DNA of 47,228 bases from an uncultured Bacilli bacterium (GCA_934132925.1 CAKPAL010000002.1:1-47228), one strand, 5' to 3'. Positions 32,879-41,942 are shown, counted from the first letter of the stretch. Numbers and translations: made by a program. The notes: generated from the sequence alone by a model not told the origin.

Positions 32879-34639
32879 ATGTTGGGGAAGATTGTTGCTA
32901 TTAATGATAATATTGTTTCTGTACAATTACAGGTTAATGTTTATGATTATGATGGTTTAATTAGTAAAAATGTTATTTTTAAAGATAATGATACTACTAA
33001 TATAGGTGAAGTTATTGCTATTGGTAATGGTATTATGCAAGTATCTTTAGTTGGTGAAATTAAGAATGGTAGATTTTTATATGGTGATATCTCAAAGCCT
33101 TCTTTTAGAGCAGAATGTCACATGATAGATAATGCTACTTTAGATATTATTTTAAATAATGATGCCTCTAATAACATTAAACTTGGTAAATCTTTTATTT
33201 ATCCTAACTATGATATTAAACTTGATGTTGGTAATTTCTTTTCTAATCATTTTGCTATTCTAGGTAATTCTGGTAGTGGTAAATCTTATTCTGTTGCTAA
33301 AATACTACAGGGTATCTTCTACCAATGTAAGAGTTTACCTTTCTATTCTAATATCTTTTTGTTTGATGCTTATGGTGAGTATCAAAGGGCTTTTTCGAGA
33401 ATTCATGAGGTTAATGAAAATATTAATTACAAAGTTTATACTACTGATCTTAATAGTAGTGAATTTGAAATTCTTCAAATGCCTTTTTGGCTTCTTGGAC
33501 TTGATGATTTATGTTTACTTATGAACGTTACTTCTAAAGAACAAATTCCTTTTATTGAAAAGGCTCTTAAGTTAGTTAGTTATTTTTCTAGAAATGAAGA
33601 CGAAGTTATTAATCAGAAAAATGATATTATTGCAAGGTGTTTGCTTGATGTTTTGTTTTCTGGTAAGTCTCCTAGTATGATTAGAAACAAGTTTATTTCG
33701 ATTCTAACTAAATTTAGTACAAGAAATCTTAATTTAGATGTTAGTCTAGTAAAAGGCGGTTGGACAAGAACTATTAGGCAGTGTTTATTTGTAGAGGCTG
33801 GCGGTGAATTCTCTGATGTTGAGGTTGTTATTGAATATCTAGAAAGTTTATGTCTTGATAACTTTGAGCTTTCTATGCCAAATGGGGAATATATGTATAC
33901 AATGAAAGACTTTAGTACTGCTCTTGACTTTGCTCTTATTTCCGAGGGGGCTCTTAATAGTGATTCGGCCTTTGAACTTTCTAATGTTCTTAAGGTTAGA
34001 TTTAATAGTTTGATGAATAGTAATTATGCTAGATATTTTGAATATAATGGTTATATTAATAGAGAAAGTTATATTAATTATTTGCTTACTGCTCCTAGTG
34101 GTAGAAAGGCTCAAATAGTTAACTTTAATATTAATTATGTTGATGATAGATTTGCTAAAACTTTAGTTAAAATTTATTCTAAACTTCTTTTTGATTATCT
34201 TGTTTCATTAAATCAAAGGGGCTCTATTCCTTTTCACATCGTTTTAGAAGAGGCCCATAGGTATGTTCAAAATGATGATGATGCTGCTACTCTTGGATAT
34301 AATATTTTTGAAAGGATTACTAAAGAGGGTAGAAAGTATGGTTTGTTTTTGGGTATTGTATCACAGAGACCATCAGAACTTTCGGAAACTACAATATCGC
34401 AATGTAGTAACTTTCTTCTATTTAAGATGTTCCATCCTAGAGATTTACAATTTGTTAGGGATATTATTTCTAGTGCAGATATTACACTGACAAATAAGAT
34501 TAAGACTTTGCATCCTGGTAGTTGTATTATGTTTGGTACAGCATTTAAGATGCCTACAATTGCTATTTTGGATAAGCCTAATCCTGAACCTCTTAGTCAG
34601 ACTTGTGATATTAATCAAACTTGGTATATTCATAATTAG
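32879..34639 (+). CDS. HerA-like hexameric ATPase (DUF87/FtsK-HerA superfamily)
   Basis: 586 aa from the ATG at 32879, with AGGTGA 8 nt upstream; a GTG at 32867 is in frame. N-terminal HAS-like beta barrel (MLGKIVAINDNIVSVQLQV, IGEVIAIGNGIMQVSLVG). Walker A ILGNSGSGKSYS near residue 132; Walker B region IPFHIVLEEAHRYV; arginine/sensor part FERITKEGRKYGLFLGIVSQ and PSELSETTISQC, all as in HerA. HerA works with the nuclease NurA in archaea and with SIR2 or other effectors in bacterial defence, but no partner gene is adjacent here. Confidence 0.87.
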   Translation: MLGKIVAINDNIVSVQLQVNVYDYDGLISKNVIFKDNDTTNIGEVIAIGNGIMQVSLVGEIKNGRFLYGDISKPSFRAECHMIDNATLDIILNNDASNNIKLGKSFIYPNYDIKLDVGNFFSNHFAILGNSGSGKSYSVAKILQGIFYQCKSLPFYSNIFLFDAYGEYQRAFSRIHEVNENINYKVYTTDLNSSEFEILQMPFWLLGLDDLCLLMNVTSKEQIPFIEKALKLVSYFSRNEDEVINQKNDIIARCLLDVLFSGKSPSMIRNKFISILTKFSTRNLNLDVSLVKGGWTRTIRQCLFVEAGGEFSDVEVVIEYLESLCLDNFELSMPNGEYMYTMKDFSTALDFALISEGALNSDSAFELSNVLKVRFNSLMNSNYARYFEYNGYINRESYINYLLTAPSGRKAQIVNFNINYVDDRFAKTLVKIYSKLLFDYLVSLNQRGSIPFHIVLEEAHRYVQNDDDAATLGYNIFERITKEGRKYGLFLGIVSQRPSELSETTISQCSNFLLFKMFHPRDLQFVRDIISSADITLTNKIKTLHPGSCIMFGTAFKMPTIAILDKPNPEPLSQTCDINQTWYIHN

Positions 34640-34646
34640 TTATATT

Positions 34647-34684
34647 AAAAAGATAATTCTATGTTTATTAGAACTATCTTTTTT
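34647..34684 (+). terminator. Terminator of the HerA-like gene
   Basis: AAAGATAaTTCTA / TAGAAcTATCTTT stem with loop TGTTTAT, then T-rich TTTTTTTC. Just past the stop codon at 34637-34639. Confidence 0.8.
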
Positions 34685-34692
34685 CTTTGGTT

Positions 34693-34750
34693 CCTTTAGC
34701 CTTACTATGTAAGTCTATTAGGGTAAATTAAAGTCTATGGTCTCTAATTT
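34693..34750 (-). repeat. R2 structured hairpin element, copy G
   Basis: Minus strand: AAATTA / TAATTT with AGACCATAGACT in the middle (A-A mismatch, as in copy D), then CCCTAATAG / CTAAAGG around ACTTACATAGTAAGG, the same inner hairpin as copies A-C. Sits between two convergent genes, so it may be read from either side. Confidence 0.7.
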
Positions 34751-34751
34751 A

Positions 34752-35810
34752 TTAATTTGCTTTTCTTTTTACTTTTATTTTAGATTTCATATTACTAAAT
34801 ATATTACTTATTTCTTCATAGGCTTCTTTATTTTCTTGATAGAAATCCTCTAGTAAATATTGATTTTCTGTATACTTTTGATTTGTATTGTGGATATATT
34901 TTTGACTTTCACTAAACGGTATAGTTGGATATTGATATTGTGGTAGTATTTTTTTGTTTGCGGATGTCTGCACTATTTTGGTATCTCTTAATCCATTTGA
35001 ATCTACTAGTGAATTTTCTTCATATTTACTTGGTAGATATAATCTTTCGTTGGTTGGGTCTATATAGTAGGTATTTCCTTTATAATTGGCTATTGTTATT
35101 TTATGATTACTTGCATTTCTTTTTATCTTATTAAATATATAGTATTTATTTATTTCTTCTTCGTGTTCATATAATTCATCTACTAAACTCAAATTCTGGT
35201 CAATTGCTTTTCTTATTATATCTTTTAGAAATTCCGTTGTTTTATCTATATCTGCCATTTCATAACTTCTAATATTTACTGATATGGCTTCACTTTGTAT
35301 TCCGTAAGCATTATATATATCTTTTAACATTACCGCTATATGTCTACATACTGCTTGTCCACATATTATGTTAGATGGCCATATTCCTTTTATATCTTTT
35401 ACTTTGTCTGCTCCAAATTCGAACTTTTTATCTTTAGATAGATATCCTTCATATAAAGCTTTATTATATAAGGTATATATTTCTACGGGATTTTCTAACT
35501 CTAGTGTTTTATTTAATTTTATATACTCTTTTAATACTTCGTTATATATTGTTTGTATTTCTTTTACATCCTTCGTATATTGTTCTGGTTTAGCAAATAT
35601 ATTAAAACCATTGAAGGCAATATTTAACCATATAGTTGCAGAAATTATGGAACTTAGCTGCATTTGTGCACAACTATCTAAAGGTAATACTATCCCTAAT
35701 ATATTAAAAAATGGCATTATTATTGGTGTTATTCCCGCTATTAATTCTATTTTTCTATTTGTATTATAATCTATCTTATTATATACTTCTTCAATTGCTT
35801 TCTTACTCAT
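34752..35810 (-). CDS. Membrane protein with transglutaminase-like Cys-His-Asp domain
   Basis: 352 aa from the ATG at 35810 behind GGGGG; 22 further codons are open. Two hydrophobic helices near the N-terminus (LIAGITPIIMPFFNILGIVL and SSIISATIWLNIAFNGF). C-terminal half: ICGQAVCRHIAVMLKDI with the candidate nucleophile Cys, then NASNHKITIANYKGNTYYID, giving His and Asp in the spacing of transglutaminase-like cysteine peptidases. Substrate unknown. Confidence 0.72.
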   Translation of the reverse strand: MSKKAIEEVYNKIDYNTNRKIELIAGITPIIMPFFNILGIVLPLDSCAQMQLSSIISATIWLNIAFNGFNIFAKPEQYTKDVKEIQTIYNEVLKEYIKLNKTLELENPVEIYTLYNKALYEGYLSKDKKFEFGADKVKDIKGIWPSNIICGQAVCRHIAVMLKDIYNAYGIQSEAISVNIRSYEMADIDKTTEFLKDIIRKAIDQNLSLVDELYEHEEEINKYYIFNKIKRNASNHKITIANYKGNTYYIDPTNERLYLPSKYEENSLVDSNGLRDTKIVQTSANKKILPQYQYPTIPFSESQKYIHNTNQKYTENQYLLEDFYQENKEAYEEISNIFSNMKSKIKVKRKAN

Positions 35811-35882
35811 TGTTTTTCCCCCTCTTTGTTTGAATGCCATTATTTTATCACTTTGTTTCTTTATTGTCAATACCACCTACTA

Positions 35883-35934
35883 CTTTAGAGACTTTGGGCT
35901 CTAAAGTTTATAGAAAGACTACAGGCTTTCTATA
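35883..35934 (+). repeat. R2 structured hairpin element, copy H
   Basis: CTTTAGAG / CTCTAAAG with A-G mismatch and inner loop CTTTGG; TATAGAAAG / CTTTCTATA with A-G mismatch and inner CTACAG. A tail to about 35960 (CAATGAAATGTGAGACGAAC) resembles that of copy E. Confidence 0.77.
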
Positions 35935-35962
35935 ACGGCAAGCAATGAAATGTGAGACGAAC

Positions 35963-35993
35963 AAAAAAATAGTCTAGATTCTTTCTAAACTAT
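35963..35993 (-). terminator. Terminator of uvrA
   Basis: AATAGTTTAGA / TCTAGACTATT followed by T7 (minus strand). The 5' arm includes the TAG stop codon of uvrA. Confidence 0.82.
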
Positions 35994-38809
35994 TTATTTT
36001 TTAGTACTTCTTTTAGATACTGGCCAGTATATGATGTTGGAATTTCTGCTAATTCCTCTGGAGTCCCAGTTGCTACGATTGTTCCACCACCAGTTCCTCC
36101 TTCAGGGCCTAAATCTATTATATAATCTGCTACTTTAATAACATCTAGATTATGTTCAATAATAATAACAGTATCTCCATTATCGACGATTCTTTCTAGA
36201 ATAGCTAATAGTTTCTTGATATCGGCTTGATGTAATCCTGTTGTTGGTTCATCAAGGATAAAGACTGTCTTGCCAGTTGGTTTCTTTTGTAATTCTTTGG
36301 CTAGTTTTACACGAGCAGCTTCTCCTCCGGATAGTGTAGGAGCAGACTGCCCTAGTTTTACATAACCTAGTCCTACTTCATTTAATACTTTTAGTTTATT
36401 TAATACCTTAGGATGATTTTCAAAGAAGGTCATAGCCTCTTCTACTCGCATATTTAAAACATCATAGATATTTTTGTCTTTATATTTTATTTCTAGGGTT
36501 TCACTATTGTATCTTGTTCCATTACATACTTCACATGGGACATAAACATCTGGTAAGAAGTGCATTTCTATTTTCTTTACACCATCACCCCAGCAGGCCT
36601 CACATCTTCCACCTTTAACATTAAAACTAAATCTTCCTTTGTCATAGCCTCTTATTTTGGCTTCTTTGGTTTCTGCAAAAATATCTCTTATATCATCAAA
36701 GACACCAGTATAAGTTGCAGGATTACTTCGTGGGGTTCTTCCAATTGGTGCCTGCGATATTTGTACAACTTTATCGACATTGTCTAATCCTTTTATTTCT
36801 TTATATTTTCCTGGTTTATCTTTAGAACCATAAATATTTTGGGCTAATGCTTTATATAATATTTCATTTATTAAACTTGACTTTCCTGAACCTGATACTC
36901 CAGTTATTAAAGTCATTGTTCCTAATGGGATTTTTACATTAATATTCTTTAGATTATTTTCTTTGGCTCCTTTTATTTCAAGGTATTTTTTGTTTCCTTT
37001 TCTTCTCTTTGTTGGCACTTCTATTTTTTCGGTTCCTTTTAGATATCTTCCTGTTATGCTATTTTCATTATTCATTACTTCTTCAGGAGTGCCCGCTGCT
37101 ACTACATAGCCTCCGTGTTCTCCGGCTCCTGGGCCAATATCAACTAAATAATCGGCCGCTAGCATAGTATCGGTATCATGTTCTACCACGATTAGGGAAT
37201 TACCTAAATCACGCATTTCTAGTAGTGAATTTATTAATCTTTGATTATCTCTTTGATGCAGTCCAATACTTGGTTCATCTAGGACATATAATACGCCGGT
37301 CAATCTTGAACCTATTTGAGTTGCTAATCTGATTCTTTGACTTTCTCCTCCTGATAATGTCCCTGCTTCTCTTGAAAGTGTTAAGTAAGATAGGCCAACA
37401 TTTTTTAGGAAGGTTAATCTTGAATCTATTTCTTTAATAATTATTTCAGATATTTCTTTTTGTTCTTTAGTTAGTTTTAGATTAGTTATAAAGTCTTTTA
37501 AGTCAGAGATTGATAAGCAAGTTACTTCATAAATATTTTTATTATTTATTAGGACATTTAAAACTGATGGCTTTAATCTTGAGCCATGACAGGTAGGACA
37601 CTCTAATTCGGTCATATATCCTTCTATCCATTCTCTTATCCAAGTACTTTTTGTTTCTATATATCTTCTTTCTAAATTGGTTATTATTCCTTCATAGTAA
37701 CTTGTTGTTTTTCTGGTATTACCATTTTTTGCTTTGTAATTGAAGGTTAGTGTTTCTGGAGAACCGTATAAGATAATGTCTAACTCTTCCTTAGTTAAAT
37801 CTTTTACTGGTTTATTTAAATCGATATGGTAATGATCCGCTAGTGTAGTTAATTCGGTATACATTATGCTAGCTTCTTCATCTAGATTTATTGGTTTTAT
37901 AGCTCCTTCAATAATGGAAAGGTTTTTATTTGGTATTACTAAATCAACATCGATTTTATATTTAACTCCTAATCCTTTACAGTCGGGGCATGACCCATAA
38001 GGGGCATTGAAAGAAAATATTCTTGGTTCTAGTTCTTCTAGTGAATAATCGCAATATGGGCAGGCATAGTCTTCACTCATGGTTATCTCTTCGCCTCCTA
38101 CGACATCAATAACCACTTTACCATGGCTCAATTTACTAGCGGTTTCTAGTGAAGAATATAATCTACTTCTAATGCCATCTTTTATTACTAATCTATCAAT
38201 AATTACAGATATGTTGTGTTTTTTGTTTTTTTCTAGTTCTAAATCTAATGATAGGTCTTTTATTTCACCATCAACTTTTATTCTTATATATCCTTCTTTT
38301 CGTAGTTTCTCAAGTAAGTCTTTTTGGGTTCCTTTTTCGCCTTTTACTACTGGAGCCATTACCATTATCTTAGTATTTTCTTCTAGTTCTAATAGTTTAT
38401 TGGTCATTTCCTCTACTGACTGGGAAGAGATTGGAATATGATGGTTTGGACAGTATGGTACACCAACTCTAGCAAACAATAATCTTAAGTAATCATATAT
38501 TTCGGTTACGGTACCCACTGTACTTCTAGGATTCTTGTTAGTTGTCTTTTGGTCTATTGATATACTAGGTGATAATCCTTCAATAACATCAACATCTGGT
38601 TTTCCTGATGAGCCTAGAAATTGTCTTGCATAAGCAGATAGACTCTCAACATATCTTCTTTGACCTTCAGCATAAATTGTATCAAAGGCTAATGATGATT
38701 TCCCTGAACCAGATACTCCTGTCATTACAACTAGTTTGTTTTTAGGTATTTCTATATTTATATTTTTTAGGTTATTTTCTCTTGCTCCTTTTATTATTAT
38801 TTTATCCAT
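35990..38809 (-). CDS. uvrA: Excinuclease ABC subunit A
   Basis: 939 aa from the ATG at 38809 (MDKIIIKGARENNLKNI); 20 more codons are open upstream. Two ABC domains: Walker A TGVSGSGKSSLAF and TGVSGSGKSSLIN; signatures LSGGESQRIRLA and LSGGEAARVKLA; Walker B YVLDEPSIGLH and FILDEPTTGLH. Zinc modules CPYCDYS...CPDC and CEACWGDG...CEVCNG. Full length. UvrA dimers scan DNA for bulky lesions and load UvrB in nucleotide-excision repair. No uvrB is next to it here. Confidence 0.97.
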   Translation of the reverse strand: MDKIIIKGARENNLKNINIEIPKNKLVVMTGVSGSGKSSLAFDTIYAEGQRRYVESLSAYARQFLGSSGKPDVDVIEGLSPSISIDQKTTNKNPRSTVGTVTEIYDYLRLLFARVGVPYCPNHHIPISSQSVEEMTNKLLELEENTKIMVMAPVVKGEKGTQKDLLEKLRKEGYIRIKVDGEIKDLSLDLELEKNKKHNISVIIDRLVIKDGIRSRLYSSLETASKLSHGKVVIDVVGGEEITMSEDYACPYCDYSLEELEPRIFSFNAPYGSCPDCKGLGVKYKIDVDLVIPNKNLSIIEGAIKPINLDEEASIMYTELTTLADHYHIDLNKPVKDLTKEELDIILYGSPETLTFNYKAKNGNTRKTTSYYEGIITNLERRYIETKSTWIREWIEGYMTELECPTCHGSRLKPSVLNVLINNKNIYEVTCLSISDLKDFITNLKLTKEQKEISEIIIKEIDSRLTFLKNVGLSYLTLSREAGTLSGGESQRIRLATQIGSRLTGVLYVLDEPSIGLHQRDNQRLINSLLEMRDLGNSLIVVEHDTDTMLAADYLVDIGPGAGEHGGYVVAAGTPEEVMNNENSITGRYLKGTEKIEVPTKRRKGNKKYLEIKGAKENNLKNINVKIPLGTMTLITGVSGSGKSSLINEILYKALAQNIYGSKDKPGKYKEIKGLDNVDKVVQISQAPIGRTPRSNPATYTGVFDDIRDIFAETKEAKIRGYDKGRFSFNVKGGRCEACWGDGVKKIEMHFLPDVYVPCEVCNGTRYNSETLEIKYKDKNIYDVLNMRVEEAMTFFENHPKVLNKLKVLNEVGLGYVKLGQSAPTLSGGEAARVKLAKELQKKPTGKTVFILDEPTTGLHQADIKKLLAILERIVDNGDTVIIIEHNLDVIKVADYIIDLGPEGGTGGGTIVATGTPEELAEIPTSYTGQYLKEVLKNK

Positions 38810-38870
38810 ATTTATCACTGCTTCCTTTTTCTTTGTTATTATATCACATTTTTGTTTTTTTATAAACATG

Positions 38871-38893
38871 AAAAAAATGCTAATTTTAGCACT
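38871..38893 (-). terminator. Terminator between the small disordered-protein gene and uvrA
   Basis: TGCTAA/TTAGCA hairpin followed by T7 on the minus strand, just past the stop of the 152-aa gene. Confidence 0.75.
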
Positions 38894-38899
38894 TTATTG

Positions 38900-39358
38900 T
38901 TAATTTAAATTTAGTTCTCCGGGGGCTACTGTTCTGGCTCCTGATGCTGCCCATGGATTGTTTGTTGTTCTTTCTAATACTTTTGGTTCATTTTTAGGAG
39001 GATTTTCTTCAGATAATCCAAGTGTTGGGGCAGTACTTTTGATGGCTGAGTTACCTTCTGGTACTTCTGATGAAAGTTTAACATTTTCTCTTGGATGATT
39101 TTGTTTATCTAAATTTACTAATTCACGATATTTTTGTGAATAGATACTTGGTGTTTCTACTTGTCTTGACTCTGATTTTAATAGTGGCCCTTCTGTAGGT
39201 GGTAGTTCTTCTTCAATTGGCAATGAAAGTTCTTTTTCTGGCACCACTGTTTCTGTTAAGTAGTCTTCTAGCGAGGTTTTTAATTCTTGCTTTGTTTGAA
39301 CTTGTGCTATTAAATTAATAATCTTTAATTTAGTTTCTGCTGTTAAATTATTATTCAT
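38900..39358 (-). CDS. Disordered Pro/Glu-rich protein (152 aa)
   Basis: 152 aa. Only residues 1-33 look folded (helical, LTAETKLKIINLIAQVQTKQ); the rest is rich in Pro, Glu, Ser and Asn. It ends TVAPGELNLN. The PGELN word also occurs in the 223-aa disordered protein at 41.2-41.9 kb. No signal peptide or membrane segment. Function unknown. Confidence 0.7.
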   Translation of the reverse strand: MNNNLTAETKLKIINLIAQVQTKQELKTSLEDYLTETVVPEKELSLPIEEELPPTEGPLLKSESRQVETPSIYSQKYRELVNLDKQNHPRENVKLSSEVPEGNSAIKSTAPTLGLSEENPPKNEPKVLERTTNNPWAASGARTVAPGELNLN

Positions 39359-39421
39359 TTCATTACCTCCTATTTTATTATAGTATATATTATAATGGAC
39401 AAAAAGTAAATATTGCTTTTA

Positions 39422-39982
39422 TTATTTGCTTTCATTTGACATTATATTTGATATTTTTTCTTTGATTCTTTTTATTATATTATATACTGTTCTTTTATTA
39501 TTATCCATTATTTCGGCGATTTCTTTAATTTGATAATTTTGTTCTTTTAATTCAAATACTAACTCTTCTTTCCAGGTTAGATGATTTAATATTTTTTGTC
39601 TTAAGTTGATATAATTTGTTTTATTAATAAGTATTTCTTCTGGATTTTGTATTGATGCCGCTATACCTTCAATTGTTACTTTATCTAATAAAATAGAATT
39701 ACTTTGAATTAACTTATCTTTTTGTGTCGTTCTTCGATAATAGTTATATAGCCTACTATCAAGGCATTTATTTAGATAGACTATGAACGGAGCCTTATCA
39801 ATATAGTTATCAATAGTTTCATATACTATTAGTCTGGCTTCATTTAAGTAATCTTCAATGTTATTTAAATTACTATATTTGATAATTTTTTTATATATAA
39901 GGTTCTTATATTTTTCATATACAGCTTCTTTTAGGCTTTCATCTTCTTTAGCTAAATATATTAGTTCATAGTCATTATCCAT
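39422..39982 (-). CDS. Sigma-70 family factor, SigH-like by position
   Basis: 186 aa. Region 2 (about 8-85) LKEAVYEKYKNLIYKKIIKY, with YLNEARLIVYETIDNY; region 4 HTH (130-180) WKEELVFELKEQNYQIKEIA then NNKRTVYNIIKRIKEK. It directly follows rlmB and mrnC; in Bacillus the same order (mrnC-rlmB-yacP-sigH) holds the stationary-phase sigma factor SigH. Sequence is divergent and yacP is absent, so the SigH call depends on synteny. Confidence 0.75.
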   Translation of the reverse strand: MDNDYELIYLAKEDESLKEAVYEKYKNLIYKKIIKYSNLNNIEDYLNEARLIVYETIDNYIDKAPFIVYLNKCLDSRLYNYYRRTTQKDKLIQSNSILLDKVTIEGIAASIQNPEEILINKTNYINLRQKILNHLTWKEELVFELKEQNYQIKEIAEIMDNNKRTVYNIIKRIKEKISNIMSNESK

Positions 39983-40690
39983 TTATATCCCCCTTGATTT
40001 AGTTATTTCTGCTAGAAAGATACCACTAGCAACAGAAGCATTAAGACTATTTACAGTTCCTTTCATTGGTATTTTTGCTAAATAATCACAATTTTCACTG
40101 ACTAACCTACTTATGCCTTTACCCTCATTTCCAATTACTAAAACAGTTTTCATTTTGTAATCTATATTTGTATAATCTTCACCTTCCATATCAGTTCCTA
40201 CAACCCAATATCCTTCTTCTTTTAGTTTTTTTATGGTACTTGTTAAGTTGGTTACAGTTATTATTTTTACTTTTTCGATTGTTCCTACTGATGTTTTTAC
40301 TACTACTGATGTTATGCCTACTGATCGATCATTTGGTATGATGATAGCATCAACTCCAAAGGCTTCACATGATCTAATTATGGCCCCAAAGTTATGAGGA
40401 TCTTCAATATGATCTAACATCACTATTAATGGATATTCACTTTTGATAGTTGGTAATACTTCTTCTAGAGTATAGGTCTTTATATCTTCTACTTCAAGAA
40501 TTATTCCTTGATGTAGTCCTTTGCACATCTTATCTAGTTTTTTGATATCAAGTATTATTGGTTCGATATTTCTTTTTGTTATTAAATTTAATATTTCTTT
40601 ATCATTAAATTTGTTACTTAAATATATTTTTTTTATTTTATCTTTTGTTTGTAATTTCTCTTTAGCTACATTTTTTCCGTATATTTGCAT
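39983..40690 (-). CDS. rlmB: 23S rRNA 2'-O-ribose (G2251) methyltransferase, TrmH/SpoU family
   Basis: 235 aa. N-terminal substrate-binding part, then the SPOUT domain: LDHIEDPHNFGAIIRSCEAF (motif 1), VIGNEGKGISRLVSENCD (motif 2), PMKGTVNSLNASVASGIFLA (motif 3), all intact, forming the SAM-binding knot. Start overlaps mrnC by 1 nt and the gene ends where the sigma factor gene begins, so the three are co-transcribed. Confidence 0.93.
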   Translation of the reverse strand: MQIYGKNVAKEKLQTKDKIKKIYLSNKFNDKEILNLITKRNIEPIILDIKKLDKMCKGLHQGIILEVEDIKTYTLEEVLPTIKSEYPLIVMLDHIEDPHNFGAIIRSCEAFGVDAIIIPNDRSVGITSVVVKTSVGTIEKVKIITVTNLTSTIKKLKEEGYWVVGTDMEGEDYTNIDYKMKTVLVIGNEGKGISRLVSENCDYLAKIPMKGTVNSLNASVASGIFLAEITKSRGI

Positions 40691-41061
40691 TATTTCACCT
40701 CTATTGCATTTAATATTTCTTTTAATCTTTTTTTATTATTTAGATATAAGTCTCCTAATAAGGCTTCGAATCCAGTTGATAATTTGTAGGTTATAATATC
40801 AGTGTTTTTAGGATGATTTTCTTTTTTATTATTTCTACCTCTTTTTACGATATCTAATTCTTCTTCTGTTAGAAGGTTATCTTCAATTAGTTTATTTAGT
40901 ATGGCTACTTCTCCTTTAGCTGATACATACTTTATTGACATATCCTGTAATTTATTGGCATTATTTATTCCTTGGTTTAGGAGTTCTTCTCTTATATATA
41001 GAGATAGGACTGCATCTCCTAATAAGGCTAATACTTGAATATTTATTGTTTTGGTATTCAT
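40690..41061 (-). CDS. mrnC: Mini-ribonuclease 3
   Basis: 123 aa, an RNase III catalytic domain without the double-stranded RNA-binding domain. LALLGDAVLSLYIREELL holds the RNase III signature Asp, and GFEALLGDLYLNN the second acidic site (E-ALLG-LY). In Bacillus it matures 23S rRNA. First gene of the mrnC-rlmB-sigH-like operon, matching the known gene order. Confidence 0.94.
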   Translation of the reverse strand: MNTKTINIQVLALLGDAVLSLYIREELLNQGINNANKLQDMSIKYVSAKGEVAILNKLIEDNLLTEEELDIVKRGRNNKKENHPKNTDIITYKLSTGFEALLGDLYLNNKKRLKEILNAIEVK

Positions 41062-41157
41062 TTTGGCACTTCCTTTTAAAATATTTATTTTTCTTTATAA
41101 ATTAATGACACATATAGTTTATCATATATGTTTTATTTTGTCTATATTTGTTTGTGG

Positions 41158-41187
41158 AAAAAAAGAAAAACAGCATTGTCTGCTGCT
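41158..41187 (-). terminator. Terminator of the 223-aa protein gene
   Basis: CAGCA/TGCTG stem, loop GACAA, followed by TTTTTCTTTTTTT on the minus strand. Confidence 0.72.
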
Positions 41188-41858
41188 TACTGATTGTTAT
41201 TCATTATTTGTCCAAACATTGATGGTCCAGTTTGAATATTTGGTTGTGGTCCATTTGGCATTGGTGAACCAAAGAATGGATTACTATTTAAATTTGTATT
41301 CATGTTTGGTGATACCATTTGCTGATTTATGTTAGTACTAGGTTGTGGTGCTGTAAAATTATTTGTATTTGGCTGTGTTTCAAAAATGTTTCCTTGGAAC
41401 TCTAATGGTGGAGTATTTTGCAATGTTGGTGCTCCTGGTAATGGTGTACTCTGACTAGCATTAGCCATATTTAATTCTCCTGGATTATGAATTTTGAATT
41501 CTGGAAAACCTGTAGCCATAGTATTTTCAGATGCTGGTAGAGGTGCCGATACTGGTGGCTCTGGCATTTGAGGTGATTCTATTGTTGGCACCACCGCTGG
41601 CTCTTCTACTTTGGTCTCTGGTACGACATTTGGTGCTGGAATGGGATTTACTCCAACTGTTTCAGTACTTGCTGGAATAGTAGTCTCCACTCCTATACTA
41701 GGAATTGCTGGTTCTATTACTGGTGTCATGTCTTCTTGTTTTTTTTGTTCTTCAATTCCATTATATTTGATATTTAGTTCTTTCAATGTTTCACGACTAG
41801 GATTTTCTAATAATGAGTTTGTTATATCCTCTAACTCTTCTTTTGTAAAATAATTCAT
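41187..41858 (-). CDS. Disordered Pro/Asn-rich protein (223 aa)
   Basis: 223 aa. A short N-terminal helical part (FTKEELEDITNSLLENPSRE), then a long Pro/Val/Glu-rich stretch and an Asn/Gln/Pro-rich C-terminus (SPNMNTNLNSNPFFGSPMPN). Contains HNPGELNMAN, the same PGELN word as the 152-aa protein near uvrA. No export signal. Function unknown. Confidence 0.7.
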   Translation of the reverse strand: MNYFTKEELEDITNSLLENPSRETLKELNIKYNGIEEQKKQEDMTPVIEPAIPSIGVETTIPASTETVGVNPIPAPNVVPETKVEEPAVVPTIESPQMPEPPVSAPLPASENTMATGFPEFKIHNPGELNMANASQSTPLPGAPTLQNTPPLEFQGNIFETQPNTNNFTAPQPSTNINQQMVSPNMNTNLNSNPFFGSPMPNGPQPNIQTGPSMFGQIMNNNQ

Positions 41859-41901
41859 ATTATGCCCCTCCTTATTATAAATAAATTATAATATAAAAAG
41901 G

Positions 41902-41934
41902 AAAAAAAGTAAATAGAAATATTACTTTTTTATG
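41902..41934. terminator. Bidirectional terminator after the glycosyltransferase gene
   Basis: AAAAAGTAA/TTACTTTTTT hairpin with A- and T-runs on both sides; it ends the yqeG-yqeH-permease-GT2 operon on the minus strand. Confidence 0.68.
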
Positions 41935-41942
41935 TGGTATTT

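Noticed and set aside
11843..35934. R2 elements as integron attC sites or a CRISPR array
   Set aside because: No integrase is present, the GTTRRRY/RYYYAAC core of attC is missing, and the copies are dispersed with variable stems rather than identical repeats with spacers of even size.
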